From positions 1-23,498 of the forward strand of contig CYKH01000314.1 in the NCBI GenBank assembly GCA_001460835.1: a stretch of DNA of 23,498 nucleotides. Reading direction: 5' to 3'. The notes below the pieces were generated by a model that made no database searches, was not told the origin of the DNA, and was given only the letters and a program-made list of their open reading frames with translations. The stretch comes from Bodo saltans (Eukaryota; Euglenozoa; Kinetoplastea; Eubodonida; Bodonidae). A program made the translations under genes and the position numbers. Below are positions 8,774-17,011 of the stretch, piece by piece; the first letter of the stretch is position 1; each line of letters starts with the position of its first letter.

Positions 8774-10297
8774 ATGAACCCTCCATCTGCTGGCGAAGAT
8801 AATTCGGCGACACCTCCTGCTTCAACAGCATCGCATGCACGGCGCAACCGCAAGCGGCAGCAAAGGCTCGGTGGCGCAAAAAGTATCAACGCTCATGCTT
8901 CTCTTGATGAAAACGATGCAACTCTGCCAACTACCGTGACTGCACTCGGCGGCTCTGGAAAAGGAAGGTCCTCACCGTCTCCCCAACAGCAACATCATCA
9001 TCTTGACTCAGCAGCAGCAGCAGCAACCGGGTGCCAGAAGAAACTGATTGACCTTTATGATCCTGACCTCACCGTGGTGTGCATCAACACTCTTGTCAGC
9101 TCCCTCGTGTACGTCCCTTCACATGATCGTCGGGAACGTACCCAGCAGCCACCTTTTGTGCTGTGTCGTGAGTTTGTACAAGTCGGGTCGTGTGCCCACA
9201 ATGAGGAGTGCATCTTTGTGCATGGGTCCATGAGCGAAGCATCGTCATCATCTGGGGCAGCACCCAAACCAATCCACGCAAACATGAAGTATGCGACCCT
9301 TGACAGTGCACGCTACCCTCGGCTCCCCCCTGGTGAAACTCTCAACGTGATGGCCCCAAATGGCCGACCACCTGGTACGCAAGTCGCCAGTGAGTTTGTC
9401 TTTGTCACTCAAGGAAGCCTTCTCAGAAATGATGAAAGTCGTGTGGCTTCCCGTAAGCCCCTTTCTCACTGCGCACATTATTACTTCAATCGAGTGTGCA
9501 ATCGTGGTGCGAACTGTTCGTTTATTCACGTGGTCTGCGTCGCCGATGATGATGGCGATGAAGAGGATGACGATGATGACTTTCTCGCCAAAGGCTCGTC
9601 TGTGCTTGGAATGCTAGCGCCGCCCCCCGCCAACAACCAACCTTCTTCGGCATATCACATGCCCAACGTCGGTGATGTTCCTGTGATCAAGATCTCGAGA
9701 GCTTCTCCAATTCGGAAACCCCTTCCCGCTACTGCCACCACCACTGCAAGCGGCACGCAACATGTCGACCCACAATCGCAAGCCTTCCCTCACCAGCAAG
9801 CACAATCTTCTCAAAATTTGCTGACACTCCTTGTGCCAACCGCAAGCGACGATCGTGTTCAAAACTCGTCGTTTCTGCAGCAAGGAGGGATCACATCGCC
9901 CGCTACAAGCAATGACAGTGGAGTGTTTCTCGACGGCGCACCGCCGTCACTTCATGGTTCGTTTGCAAACTCGAACCCGACTCCCACTCTTGGTGCTGAA
10001 GACGATCCATTTAATCGAGGGCCGACACCTGGATCGTCACGTCCTGCCACCCCTCATCGTAGTGATTCTTTCCGATCTCAACCTCCAAAGTCCCCCAGCC
10101 TGCGATCTGTGACCGTTGGTAGCAAAACACTATTGTTTGCTCCTGTGACGACCCAACCAAAAGATAAGGATGGGTCGTCGCCAGCGGGATCAGTAGACGG
10201 CGGGGGTGGGGGCGAAGGAGTGACAACGCCTGTGAGTTTCCGCCACAACCCTTACGGAACTCCATCCTCGCGCAACGTGACGCCAACAATGGATTGA
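8774..10297 (+). CDS. Tandem CCCH zinc-finger protein with MKT1-type RHNPY motif (copy A)
   Basis: 507 residues from the ATG at 8774. Two fingers of the form C-x8-C-x5-C-x3-H are intact: C131, C140, C146, H150 and C233, C242, C248, H252. Between them lies a conserved APNGRPP segment, and before the first finger DLYDPDLTVV. The N-terminus has a basic RRNRKRQQR (23-31) and Gln/His/Ala runs; an acidic tract follows finger 2 and the C-terminal half is Ser/Pro-rich. FRHNPY (489-494) lies 13 residues from the end. In Trypanosoma brucei, motifs of this H(N/D)PY kind bind MKT1, which stabilises target mRNAs. I infer an RNA-binding regulator that acts through MKT1. The next gene is a paralogue. From memory, T. 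brucei ZC3H20/21/22 are also clustered, but I cannot confirm orthology. Upstream splice-acceptor AGs support the internal ATG over the longer open frame. Confidence 0.85.
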   Translation: MNPPSAGEDNSATPPASTASHARRNRKRQQRLGGAKSINAHASLDENDATLPTTVTALGGSGKGRSSPSPQQQHHHLDSAAAAATGCQKKLIDLYDPDLTVVCINTLVSSLVYVPSHDRRERTQQPPFVLCREFVQVGSCAHNEECIFVHGSMSEASSSSGAAPKPIHANMKYATLDSARYPRLPPGETLNVMAPNGRPPGTQVASEFVFVTQGSLLRNDESRVASRKPLSHCAHYYFNRVCNRGANCSFIHVVCVADDDGDEEDDDDDFLAKGSSVLGMLAPPPANNQPSSAYHMPNVGDVPVIKISRASPIRKPLPATATTTASGTQHVDPQSQAFPHQQAQSSQNLLTLLVPTASDDRVQNSSFLQQGGITSPATSNDSGVFLDGAPPSLHGSFANSNPTPTLGAEDDPFNRGPTPGSSRPATPHRSDSFRSQPPKSPSLRSVTVGSKTLLFAPVTTQPKDKDGSSPAGSVDGGGGGEGVTTPVSFRHNPYGTPSSRNVTPTMD

Positions 10298-11030
10298 AAA
10301 TGGATTTGCAACAACAACTTTTTCTTTTTTTGTTGTGCACTTTGCGTCCGCTCGTTGTTTGATTTGGTGTGGTACGAGACTTCAACAACGTCGGACTTTT
10401 GACGTAGGGTGTTTTTTTTGGTGATCGTGTCCATGAAGGTCTTGTACACGCGCGCTTGGTATGATTTCACTTCTGCTACTTGTCTATTTCTTGGAGTAGT
10501 CCACAAACCTCTGTGCCATGCTAAAGGCAAGATCGTTTTTCCTCGTTTTCTTTTTACCCCCAAGGTTTCCCCTCTCCCCTCGCCCAGTGGATCTTTGACT
10601 CAGCGAGCCATTGACTCCATTGTCGTGTATTTTTGTCTTCGTTTTAGTGCGAGTGGTTGCTTGCCTCGGCTTTTCCAGTTATGTCTTTTTTTTGTGACTT
10701 CGTAGTTTTTTCCCCCTTCTATGGTTTGAAATCCGGTCTCCCCACCCCCACTTCACATTGTTTTTGTTGTTGATTCTCTTTACAACGTTACAAGACAAAA
10801 AAAGCAAAGCAACAGTGGCAAGACAACGAAAGCGATTTTTCGCTCTGGCCGATGCTTTCTGTGACTGTGTCACTCCAAGGTACATTCTCTGGGGGGCATC
10901 CACCATCAACGAATCCACACAAAATGAATCCTTCTTGATTGATCTTCTCTTTTTACCTTCCGCTCAACAGAACACTCTCCCAGACCACAATAATAACCAT
11001 TCATCCACTTCACACAATCACACACACACA
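10298..11030 (+). other. Long intergenic region between the two CCCH genes
   Basis: 733 bases, probably the 3' UTR of copy A plus the leader of copy B. It is T-rich with scattered T-runs (for example 10410-10419 and 10684-10692). Short open frames occur, but they begin without a sensible ATG context or lie upstream of the copy B acceptor, and their residues look random. It is clearly longer than most gaps here, so it may carry 3' UTR control elements. Confidence 0.6.
10931..10970 (+). promoter_or_regulatory. Candidate spliced-leader acceptor for CCCH copy B
   Basis: A long pyrimidine-rich stretch including CTTCTCTTTTTACCTTCCGC precedes an AG at 10969-10970, 60 bases before the ATG at 11031. 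It lies inside the longer open frame that begins near 10758, so that N-terminal extension would not be in the mature mRNA. Inferred. Confidence 0.6.
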
Positions 11031-12107
11031 ATGAGCAGCCCCGCCGTTGAAACCGTCAGCAATGCCCACCACGCTGTGCGCCTCACCAAGGCCGAGCGTC
11101 GTCGCATGACCGTCGATGTTTACGATGCCGACTACACCGCCGTTTTCCTTGGCGTCCCGCGCGACCGCGTTTCACACCTCCCACAGCGTGAGAAAGCAGA
11201 CCGAGGAAAGCCCTTGTTGCAATGCGGCGTGTTCCAATCCACAAGCTCTTGCCCACAGGCAGACTCGTGCCCTCATGTTCACGCCGATTTAACTGGATTG
11301 CAGCCTCAGCACATTCACGTCAACTACGCGTGGAAGTCCGTGCAAGACATTCCGTATGAATGCATGTGTCAAGACAGCCACGACAACACGTTCGAAGTGT
11401 TTGCTCCCAACAATCGTCCTCCAGTGAAACTTGTGGAACGTCAAGCGATTCTCACTACCCGTGGGAGTCTTGCGGCAGTCGCAGGTCAAGAACTTTCCCA
11501 ATGCGCACACTTTTACTTCAATCGTATGTGCAACCGTGGCAAAAACTGCCTGTACATCCATGTTGCCCACATTGACCCTGAAGCCGCTGACAAGCAGCTC
11601 GCTCCAACTCCTGATGCAATCGGCCCTGGTGTCGATGAACACCCCTCCTCTCAAAAAGAAGAGTTGTCCACTCCGTGCACCCCAGCCCTAAGCCGCGTCC
11701 AAAGCAGCGTTGCCTCCCCGTGTTGCCGCTACCAAGCCGCTACTGGATTCTCGCCCTCTAACGCGGTAGCCCCGCTGTCCCCAGCCCTCAGTGCAAGCCT
11801 CAAAATCCGTGGGAGTCCGGATGACAGTTTTCGCCCCGCCAGCGTGTTGAGCCTGCCTGTGTCGTCCGCCGCACCCTCCGCCCCAAGCTCTGGGCAGTAC
11901 AACGACGCTGACATCTCCGCCATCCTTGCTCAGTACCCGAGTGATCTCGACACCCTCGCCGTCTCGACTCATTCGTCCGCAACGACGCCGAAGGCAGGAC
12001 CAAAATGTCTTGAGAAACTTGACCTTGTGCGTGGTCGCGTGGTGTACTACGAGCGTGACACAATGACACCGTCCCAGTTCCGTCACAATCCATACGCTCA
12101 ATGGTAG
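11031..12107 (+). CDS. Tandem CCCH zinc-finger protein with MKT1-type RHNPY motif (copy B)
   Basis: 358 residues from the ATG at 11031. It aligns with copy A along its core: VYDADYTAV (30-38), finger 1 C65, C74, C80, H84, APNNRPP (125-131), finger 2 C158, C167, C173, H177 within CAHFYFNRMCNRGKNC, a Ser/Pro-rich tail, and FRHNPY (350-355) almost at the C-terminus. It is shorter than A because it lacks the long N-terminal and some C-terminal low-complexity sequence. Codons are much more C-ending than in copy A, which suggests higher expression. The likely role is sequence-specific mRNA binding with recruitment of MKT1. The fingers' target sequence cannot be read from the DNA. An upstream AG at 10969-10970 supports this start, and the product is followed by a very long gap, hinting at 3' UTR control. 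Confidence 0.87.
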   Translation: MSSPAVETVSNAHHAVRLTKAERRRMTVDVYDADYTAVFLGVPRDRVSHLPQREKADRGKPLLQCGVFQSTSSCPQADSCPHVHADLTGLQPQHIHVNYAWKSVQDIPYECMCQDSHDNTFEVFAPNNRPPVKLVERQAILTTRGSLAAVAGQELSQCAHFYFNRMCNRGKNCLYIHVAHIDPEAADKQLAPTPDAIGPGVDEHPSSQKEELSTPCTPALSRVQSSVASPCCRYQAATGFSPSNAVAPLSPALSASLKIRGSPDDSFRPASVLSLPVSSAAPSAPSSGQYNDADISAILAQYPSDLDTLAVSTHSSATTPKAGPKCLEKLDLVRGRVVYYERDTMTPSQFRHNPYAQW

Positions 12108-13656
12108 ACAAGAGTGTTCTGTTCCCCCCACCTACAAGAGTTGCGCACCCTTACCTGCGCAAAAGATAGCACGCCTCACTCGGAAAAGAAAGATAAAGCG
12201 ACAGCAAGAAAGCTTTCAAAGAAAGATCGCCGGTGAAAGCGCAATCATTCACGCTCGCGCGCCAGGACACTTGTGTTTCGTTGTGTCTGGCCAAGAATCG
12301 AGCCACTCTGCGCCGCAACCGCATGTTTTCTTTGTGTTGTCCCTTTTCTTTTTTGCACGTGGAGCAGCTGCATCCCTCCCCTTTTTGAGTGTTTTTTTTG
12401 TGTTGTCCCCCCCTGCCCTTTCGCTTACTTTGATTTTTTGCGCATTGTTTCCCTTGGTTGTTCGAAGAAAACTACGTTTCCAAACATCTGGGAGTAGACC
12501 AGTGAACGTTCTAGTCACTTGCTGAATGCTGAAAACACAAAAAAACAACAGCGAAGAGAAGCGTGCTTCACCCCCTGGCGGCGGTGGCAGAAACGCGAAA
12601 AGTCAAACTGAAACCAAACACCACCACACAAAAAGGCAAAGACCTCTCCACAAGGAAATGCCGCTCATTTCAAGGAACAAAAAAAAAACACAAAAAGAAA
12701 AAAAAGAAAAATGCGAATGAGCAAATGGAAGATCCTACCAAGCAAACAAGAAAATTACCTGCGCATTTCCTTTCCCACCATGCACTTTTTTCAGTGCTGC
12801 ATCCCTCACCCTCTTTACACTATTTCATAAAGTCGAAGGACCGTTGCTTAACACTGTAACTCATTTCACGGGCTCGAGGAATATTCAGCTGACAAGGAAA
12901 AAAAAAACATGATACCAGTAGGGTTTTTGGTGAGGCGACGCTAGGTCATTTTTTTGTCCACGGCGTGCACATAACAAAAATGTGCTTGTTCTGAGTTTTT
13001 TTTATTCCTGCTTCAGCTTGCGACCATACGGTTGTGGGTATTCTTGTCGTTGCCTCGTTCCAGAATTTCAAAGTTGTTTCCCCTCCGCAGAACAAACTTT
13101 CGACAGGAAGTCTCGCTCAGCGTTGCACCTTTCGCGTGTTTGAAGAATCTGCCTGTTGTTACCTCCCACCCCCTCCCTCTGTTTTCTTTGCGCTTGCTGA
13201 TGCTATTCGATTGTGAGTGTTGGAGAAGTCGTCAAACGCACAACCTTGTTGCTTCAGTAAAGACGAGAGAAACAAAACATTTTTCGGGATTGTTTTTTTG
13301 TCATTTTATGCTATGGAAAAAAGGCGAGTTCACAGCCAGAATATTTTTACCAGTGTTCCCAGAATTGTGTCGTTCTGACAACCGCAAGGCAGAGCAAAAT
13401 GTACCTACTCGCTTTTTGGCGAAGGATGTTGAACATTATTTGTAAAACTGAAGTTTGTAGACTGACAAAACTGTGGGCGCCTGGTTTCTTTGCATTCATG
13501 CCACTTTTCAACCCCCTCGACAAACAACATTACACCTTTTATGCTATGTCCGCCAGCTAAAATAATCTTTGAATTTGCGCACAGAACTTTTTTGCTTGTC
13601 AACTTGATGCAATACAAAAGTAGAAAAGGAGTGCAAGGCCCCAGTCATTCGTACAG
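12108..13656 (+). other. 1.5-kb gap without a convincing gene
   Basis: This is by far the longest gap here. About 12310-12430 is pyrimidine-rich and holds a 13-base direct repeat, TTTGTGTTGTCCC, at 12331-12343 and 12397-12409. About 12526-12720 is purine/A-rich. Further open frames (for example 13032-13445, opening with GTG) have residues that look random, with many Cys, Phe and Arg and no domain. A T-run and AG near 13587-13620 probably form the GOT1 acceptor. The gap may be the long 3' UTR of copy B, an uncalled non-coding RNA, or both. I recognise no tRNA, snRNA or box C/D snoRNA in it. Confidence 0.5.
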
Positions 13657-14085
13657 ATGGATTCACTGTACAACTGGAATGATGGCACCAAAATTGGCGT
13701 TGCTCTCACGGGTTTGGGTATCTTTTTCTCAGGCCTTGGGATTGTTTTTTTCCTGGATAGTGCCCTTCTGACGATGGGGAACCTTTTGTTCGTCGCAGGA
13801 GTAGCGCTTGTGATGGGGCCCGCCAGATGTAAGTCATTCTTCCTGGACAGGCGTCGTATGCGCGCCAGTATTTGCTTTTTTCTCGGCATTTTCCTAGTCA
13901 TGTTGGGTTGGTGCTTCATCGGCCTCATTATTCAAGGATTCGGTGGGCTAAACCTTTTCGGTAATTTCTTCCCAATGGTGGTGCGCGTCCTAGAGTCTAT
14001 GCCTGTTATTGGGAACGTGATGCAGCTCAGCGCGGTTCAGCTGCTCCTTGAAAAATTAGATTTGGGGCGGCGACGAAGTGTTTAG
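13657..14085 (+). CDS. GOT1: Got1-family Golgi transport protein
   Basis: 142 residues, the normal Got1 length. The start MDSLYNWNDGTKIGVALTGL matches the family's short cytosolic lead into helix 1, followed by DSALLTMGNLLFVAGVALVMG, a basic turn FFLDRRRMRAS, ICFFLGIFLVMLGWCFIGLI, and NFFPMVVRVLESMPVIGNVM. Four membrane segments are evident at about 10-30, 36-54, 68-90 and 100-118. Got1 proteins sit in early Golgi and COPII vesicles and help ER-to-Golgi traffic, partly redundantly with SFT2. The gene is complete. A pyrimidine tract (13587-13601) and an AG at 13619-13620 precede it. The long silent gap upstream belongs mainly to the previous transcript. Confidence 0.9.
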   Translation: MDSLYNWNDGTKIGVALTGLGIFFSGLGIVFFLDSALLTMGNLLFVAGVALVMGPARCKSFFLDRRRMRASICFFLGIFLVMLGWCFIGLIIQGFGGLNLFGNFFPMVVRVLESMPVIGNVMQLSAVQLLLEKLDLGRRRSV

Positions 14086-14339
14086 ACTTTTGTCAATGTC
14101 CGTGCCTTGTTGCGTGGATCACAAAAAATCATGCTTGGAGAGGTGCCTGTGTTTGTAAAGTGGAGAGATGGGAGTAATTTATTTTGCTTGTTGTTCTGCG
14201 TTCTCTGCCTGCCAATTGCTTCATGACTTTTTGCTCGCTCTGGTTCACTCGATTATTGTGTTGCTTTTGCTTTTCTTCGTTGGGTGCATCACTTTTTGAA
14301 ATTTCAAACTCACAAGGAAAACTCACACAAACACACTAG

Positions 14340-15032
14340 ATGGAACTCCGCGTCGCTGGCCACGAGGTTCTCCTCACTCTCAACAAATCCTACTGCTGCG
14401 AAGATGAGTCGACAATTCTGCAAGCTGTCGCAAAGTTCAAGCCCTTAGTAGACTACCTGACGAAGCTCAACACCGAAGGGTTCCAACTCTCAAGCCTCAC
14501 CATTCTCAATGTTAGCTACATTGCACAGCGCATTGTGTACGTTACATTTGATGCACTTTTCGCGTCGGTAAAGACTCGCGACACCGTTTCGCAGGTCATC
14601 ACGCTCAGCGACGACACTGTGGCAGCGTACCTGCCGGTGGTGAAGAACAACGACGTGTCCTACGCTGTGTTGGTCGAGCAGAAACGTATTCCCGTTGGTG
14701 GTGCGTCCGTGGTAGAGGCGTTCTCTGGGGTGCAACTGACGAACAAGAATTTCTCAGGACCCAACGCATCCCTCCTTGCCGCTGCGAATCTTCCCGTGGA
14801 GGGCCTCACATCCCTCACCGCCAACGAAGTGGTCGTTGGGAATGAAGGCTCGGCCCCGACAGTGTTTCTTTCCTCTACCACCGAGGTGTCTGATGCGGAG
14901 CTTGCTCGCCTTCAGAGCGGCGTCAGTGAGGACGGTGCTTCCATTGTTGTAATTGCGCTGGAAGATGTGATCAGCAAGGCTGTCGATGTGAAGGCTGCGG
15001 TCGCTGCTGCTCTTTTGCTCCAGCAAAACTAG
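14340..15032 (+). CDS. Nudix-like protein without a Nudix box (possible pseudoenzyme)
   Basis: 230 residues. The middle and end follow the order of ADP/UDP-sugar pyrophosphatases such as NUDT14: KTRDTVSQVI (78-87), YAVLVEQKRIPVGG (108-121), VVEAFSGVQL (124-133), then APTVFLSSTTEVSDAELARL (172-191) and EDGASIVVIALEDV (197-210). In active enzymes the stretch after the Gly carries GX5EX7REUXEEXGU. Here residues 130-156 have no REXXEE cluster, only NKNFSGPNASLLAAANLPVE, so metal binding and catalysis are probably lost. The first 75 residues show no known motif. The call is a fold-level guess by eye; it could instead be an unrelated conserved kinetoplastid protein. A pyrimidine tract (14261-14280) and an AG at 14315-14316 support the start. 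Confidence 0.4.
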   Translation: MELRVAGHEVLLTLNKSYCCEDESTILQAVAKFKPLVDYLTKLNTEGFQLSSLTILNVSYIAQRIVYVTFDALFASVKTRDTVSQVITLSDDTVAAYLPVVKNNDVSYAVLVEQKRIPVGGASVVEAFSGVQLTNKNFSGPNASLLAAANLPVEGLTSLTANEVVVGNEGSAPTVFLSSTTEVSDAELARLQSGVSEDGASIVVIALEDVISKAVDVKAAVAAALLLQQN

Positions 15033-15440
15033 GAGATCGCCCTCATGAGAGAGAGTTCTGGACTTCGCATGTATGGCTCTGTGTCGCGAGTATGTGTGTG
15101 CGGCAGCAATCTTGTGTCTCTATTGCCCTTAGATCAGAGACAAAAAGAGAAGCGACCGTCATCGTCGTGTTATTGTAGAAGAAAGCAGAACCTGTGACTG
15201 ACACAAACCCATTTTAGTGGAATGTGATGTAAAGAAGAGAAGAAGAAAACTTTCCCTCTGTCCTGATCACACACGATAATTTTACCATCATCTTATGATT
15301 GTCGTAATATTATTTTGCTTTTATGTTACCAGCCGAGCTTCAATCGCAAGATTGTGTGTTTGGCACGACGCACAGCTTCACAAAAAGAAAAGCTCACGCG
15401 TTAGACTCCCAGTGCAAAAAATTAGAGGAATTTTCAATAC
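15033..15440 (+). other. Intergenic: 3' UTR and PIG-V leader
   Basis: 408 bases with no credible ORF. A purine-rich patch lies near 15230-15250 and an AT-rich stretch with a T-rich tract near 15300-15330, probably serving the PIG-V acceptor. No RNA gene was recognised. Confidence 0.6.
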
Positions 15441-16814
15441 ATGGCATTTGATCTGTTGGCTTGGCTAGCCACGGCTAGTTGGCAGCAGCTAGTGATAGCA
15501 TCTGCTGCCACTCGTGTCGTGATCATCTGCTGGATGTGGTTCTCGTACCGTGTGATTGGGGGAGGGGAATGCTACGACTCATGCGACACATTCTACAACG
15601 AACGATATAACGCCACCAAGTATTTGAACCATTGGGATAGTGTGCATTTTCGGCATGTAGCAACAAGTGGATATTCTCACGAGCATGTGCACGCGTTCTT
15701 TCCAGGAGTACCGGCCTTGCACATGTTTCTCGAAGATCACCTCGGTTTGCATGCGTCATCAGTCAATGTATTGGCTGTCGTCGCATACTGTGTCGCTTTG
15801 TTAGCTCTTCGAGGCTTGACAAGAATTGTTGCCCGCCGATATGCTCGACTTGCGTTGCCCCCAGCACTCCTCGCTCTCCCGTTTGTGACAGCTACTGCTG
15901 CGCACGATCGATTCGTGGGCGCCACGGTGTTTCTTTTCCTGGCATCCCCTACGAATGTGTTTACGGTGGTGAGCTACACGGAGTCATTCTTCGCTTGCGC
16001 ATGTCTTGTCGGTTTGTACTTCACGGCCCTAGATCCGGTTCTCAGCAAACCGCCAATGCGTCGGGGCGATACGATAGAAGTGAAGCGTCGGCAGCGATGC
16101 AATGACTGGTATCCCTTCCTTGGTGCGTGGCTTTGCTTTGTTGCAGCTTCGCTGTTTAGATCCAACGGTTTCTTGCTTGCGTGCATTGTCATGGTGCCTC
16201 CGGTTATCACCGCGCTGAGCTCTCCCTTGCAGATCATGACGCATCATCGAAGATGGTTATTGGGAGCGTTTCTTCGAGGATTGATGTGTGTGGTGGTGCT
16301 GCTCCCGTATCTTCTCGCCAACTTCGTCGGTTGGGATCGCTACTGTCGCGATCAATTAGAAATTGTGTACGGGATGCTGCGCGGTGACCGCTGCAAGATC
16401 ACCGGATTCTACCCCATGATTCAATCGCTGTATTGGAACGTCGGGTGGTTCCGTCAGTGGACAGTGACAAACTCCCCAAACTTTTTGATTGCAGCTCCAC
16501 CCATCCTCCTCGGGGCTCAATCACTGCTGCGCCACTCTAGCAGGCTGAGAAACTTTATCCAATTTTCCCCCGATGCAATTGTGTTTAATGTCCAGATGTG
16601 GCATTTAGTAGGTCTGTGGTACTTGGCCGTCACCACTATTCACGTACAAGTTGTCAATCGCTTGGTGTTTGCATGTCCTGCCGTGTATTGGCTGGGTGCA
16701 TGGCAGTTGGTGTCAGAACCTCGTGGATGGATCACGAGAGTCCTGGTTGCTTATTGCGTCGTGTGTTCTGTTATCGGCCCGCTAATGTTCGCCAATCACA
16801 TGAATTGGACGTAA
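15441..16814 (+). CDS. PIGV: GPI mannosyltransferase 2 (PIG-V)
   Basis: 457 residues, a multi-pass ER protein that adds the second mannose (alpha-1,6) to GPI precursors from dolichol-phosphate mannose. Family landmarks are present: an N-terminal membrane helix, a luminal loop with HWDSVHFRHVATSGY (64-78), whose Trp-Asp pair matches the conserved catalytic-loop site, HAFFPGVPAL (84-93), SYTESFFA (178-185) and SLFRSNGFLL (237-246). About eight or more hydrophobic segments follow through to 450. Length is near that of human PIG-V (493). The gene is complete, with the ATG at 15441 in the expected place before helix 1. Trypanosomatids make large amounts of GPI-anchored surface protein, and this enzyme is part of that core pathway. 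No neighbour here belongs to the same pathway. Confidence 0.88.
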   Translation: MAFDLLAWLATASWQQLVIASAATRVVIICWMWFSYRVIGGGECYDSCDTFYNERYNATKYLNHWDSVHFRHVATSGYSHEHVHAFFPGVPALHMFLEDHLGLHASSVNVLAVVAYCVALLALRGLTRIVARRYARLALPPALLALPFVTATAAHDRFVGATVFLFLASPTNVFTVVSYTESFFACACLVGLYFTALDPVLSKPPMRRGDTIEVKRRQRCNDWYPFLGAWLCFVAASLFRSNGFLLACIVMVPPVITALSSPLQIMTHHRRWLLGAFLRGLMCVVVLLPYLLANFVGWDRYCRDQLEIVYGMLRGDRCKITGFYPMIQSLYWNVGWFRQWTVTNSPNFLIAAPPILLGAQSLLRHSSRLRNFIQFSPDAIVFNVQMWHLVGLWYLAVTTIHVQVVNRLVFACPAVYWLGAWQLVSEPRGWITRVLVAYCVVCSVIGPLMFANHMNWT

Positions 16815-16862
16815 ACGGGAAGTAAACATCCGAAGAATAAACCCGACCACCTCGTTTGCTAT

Positions 16863-16908
16863 GCTTTTTTTTTCTTTCTTTCGTTTTCTATCTTGTGTGT
16901 GCCCTAAG
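16863..16908 (+). promoter_or_regulatory. Candidate spliced-leader acceptor for the EF-hand gene
   Basis: A strong T/C run at 16865-16893 precedes an AG at 16907-16908. It lies downstream of an in-frame ATG-like start at about 16860, so the longer open frame beginning there is not expected in the mature mRNA. The remaining leader of about 100 bases contains a short upstream ATG at 16922. Inferred from pattern. Confidence 0.5.
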
Positions 16909-17011
16909 AAAGCCTTCGAAAATGAAATGCTGTTGTCCTCTTGTATTTCATGAAAACTGGATCGCCTTTATGTTATGTACCCCCTTCGTCACAGTGAAGA
17001 CACACATTACA

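Noticed and set aside
10758-11030. N-terminal extension of CCCH copy B
   Set aside because: It begins without a good start, crosses a strong splice acceptor at 10969-10970, and has no similarity to copy A.
12271-12859. Several short + strand frames in the pyrimidine- and A-rich parts of the long gap
   Set aside because: They mirror base composition (Phe/Leu, then Lys), overlap each other, and lack motifs.
13032-13445. 137-codon open frame in the long gap
   Set aside because: It starts with GTG and has random-looking composition, no motif, no nearby splice-acceptor pattern and no codon bias.
16856-17011. Hydrophobic N-terminal extension of the EF-hand protein, resembling a signal peptide
   Set aside because: It is translated from a pyrimidine tract that precedes the acceptor AG at 16907-16908, so it is unlikely to be in the mRNA.
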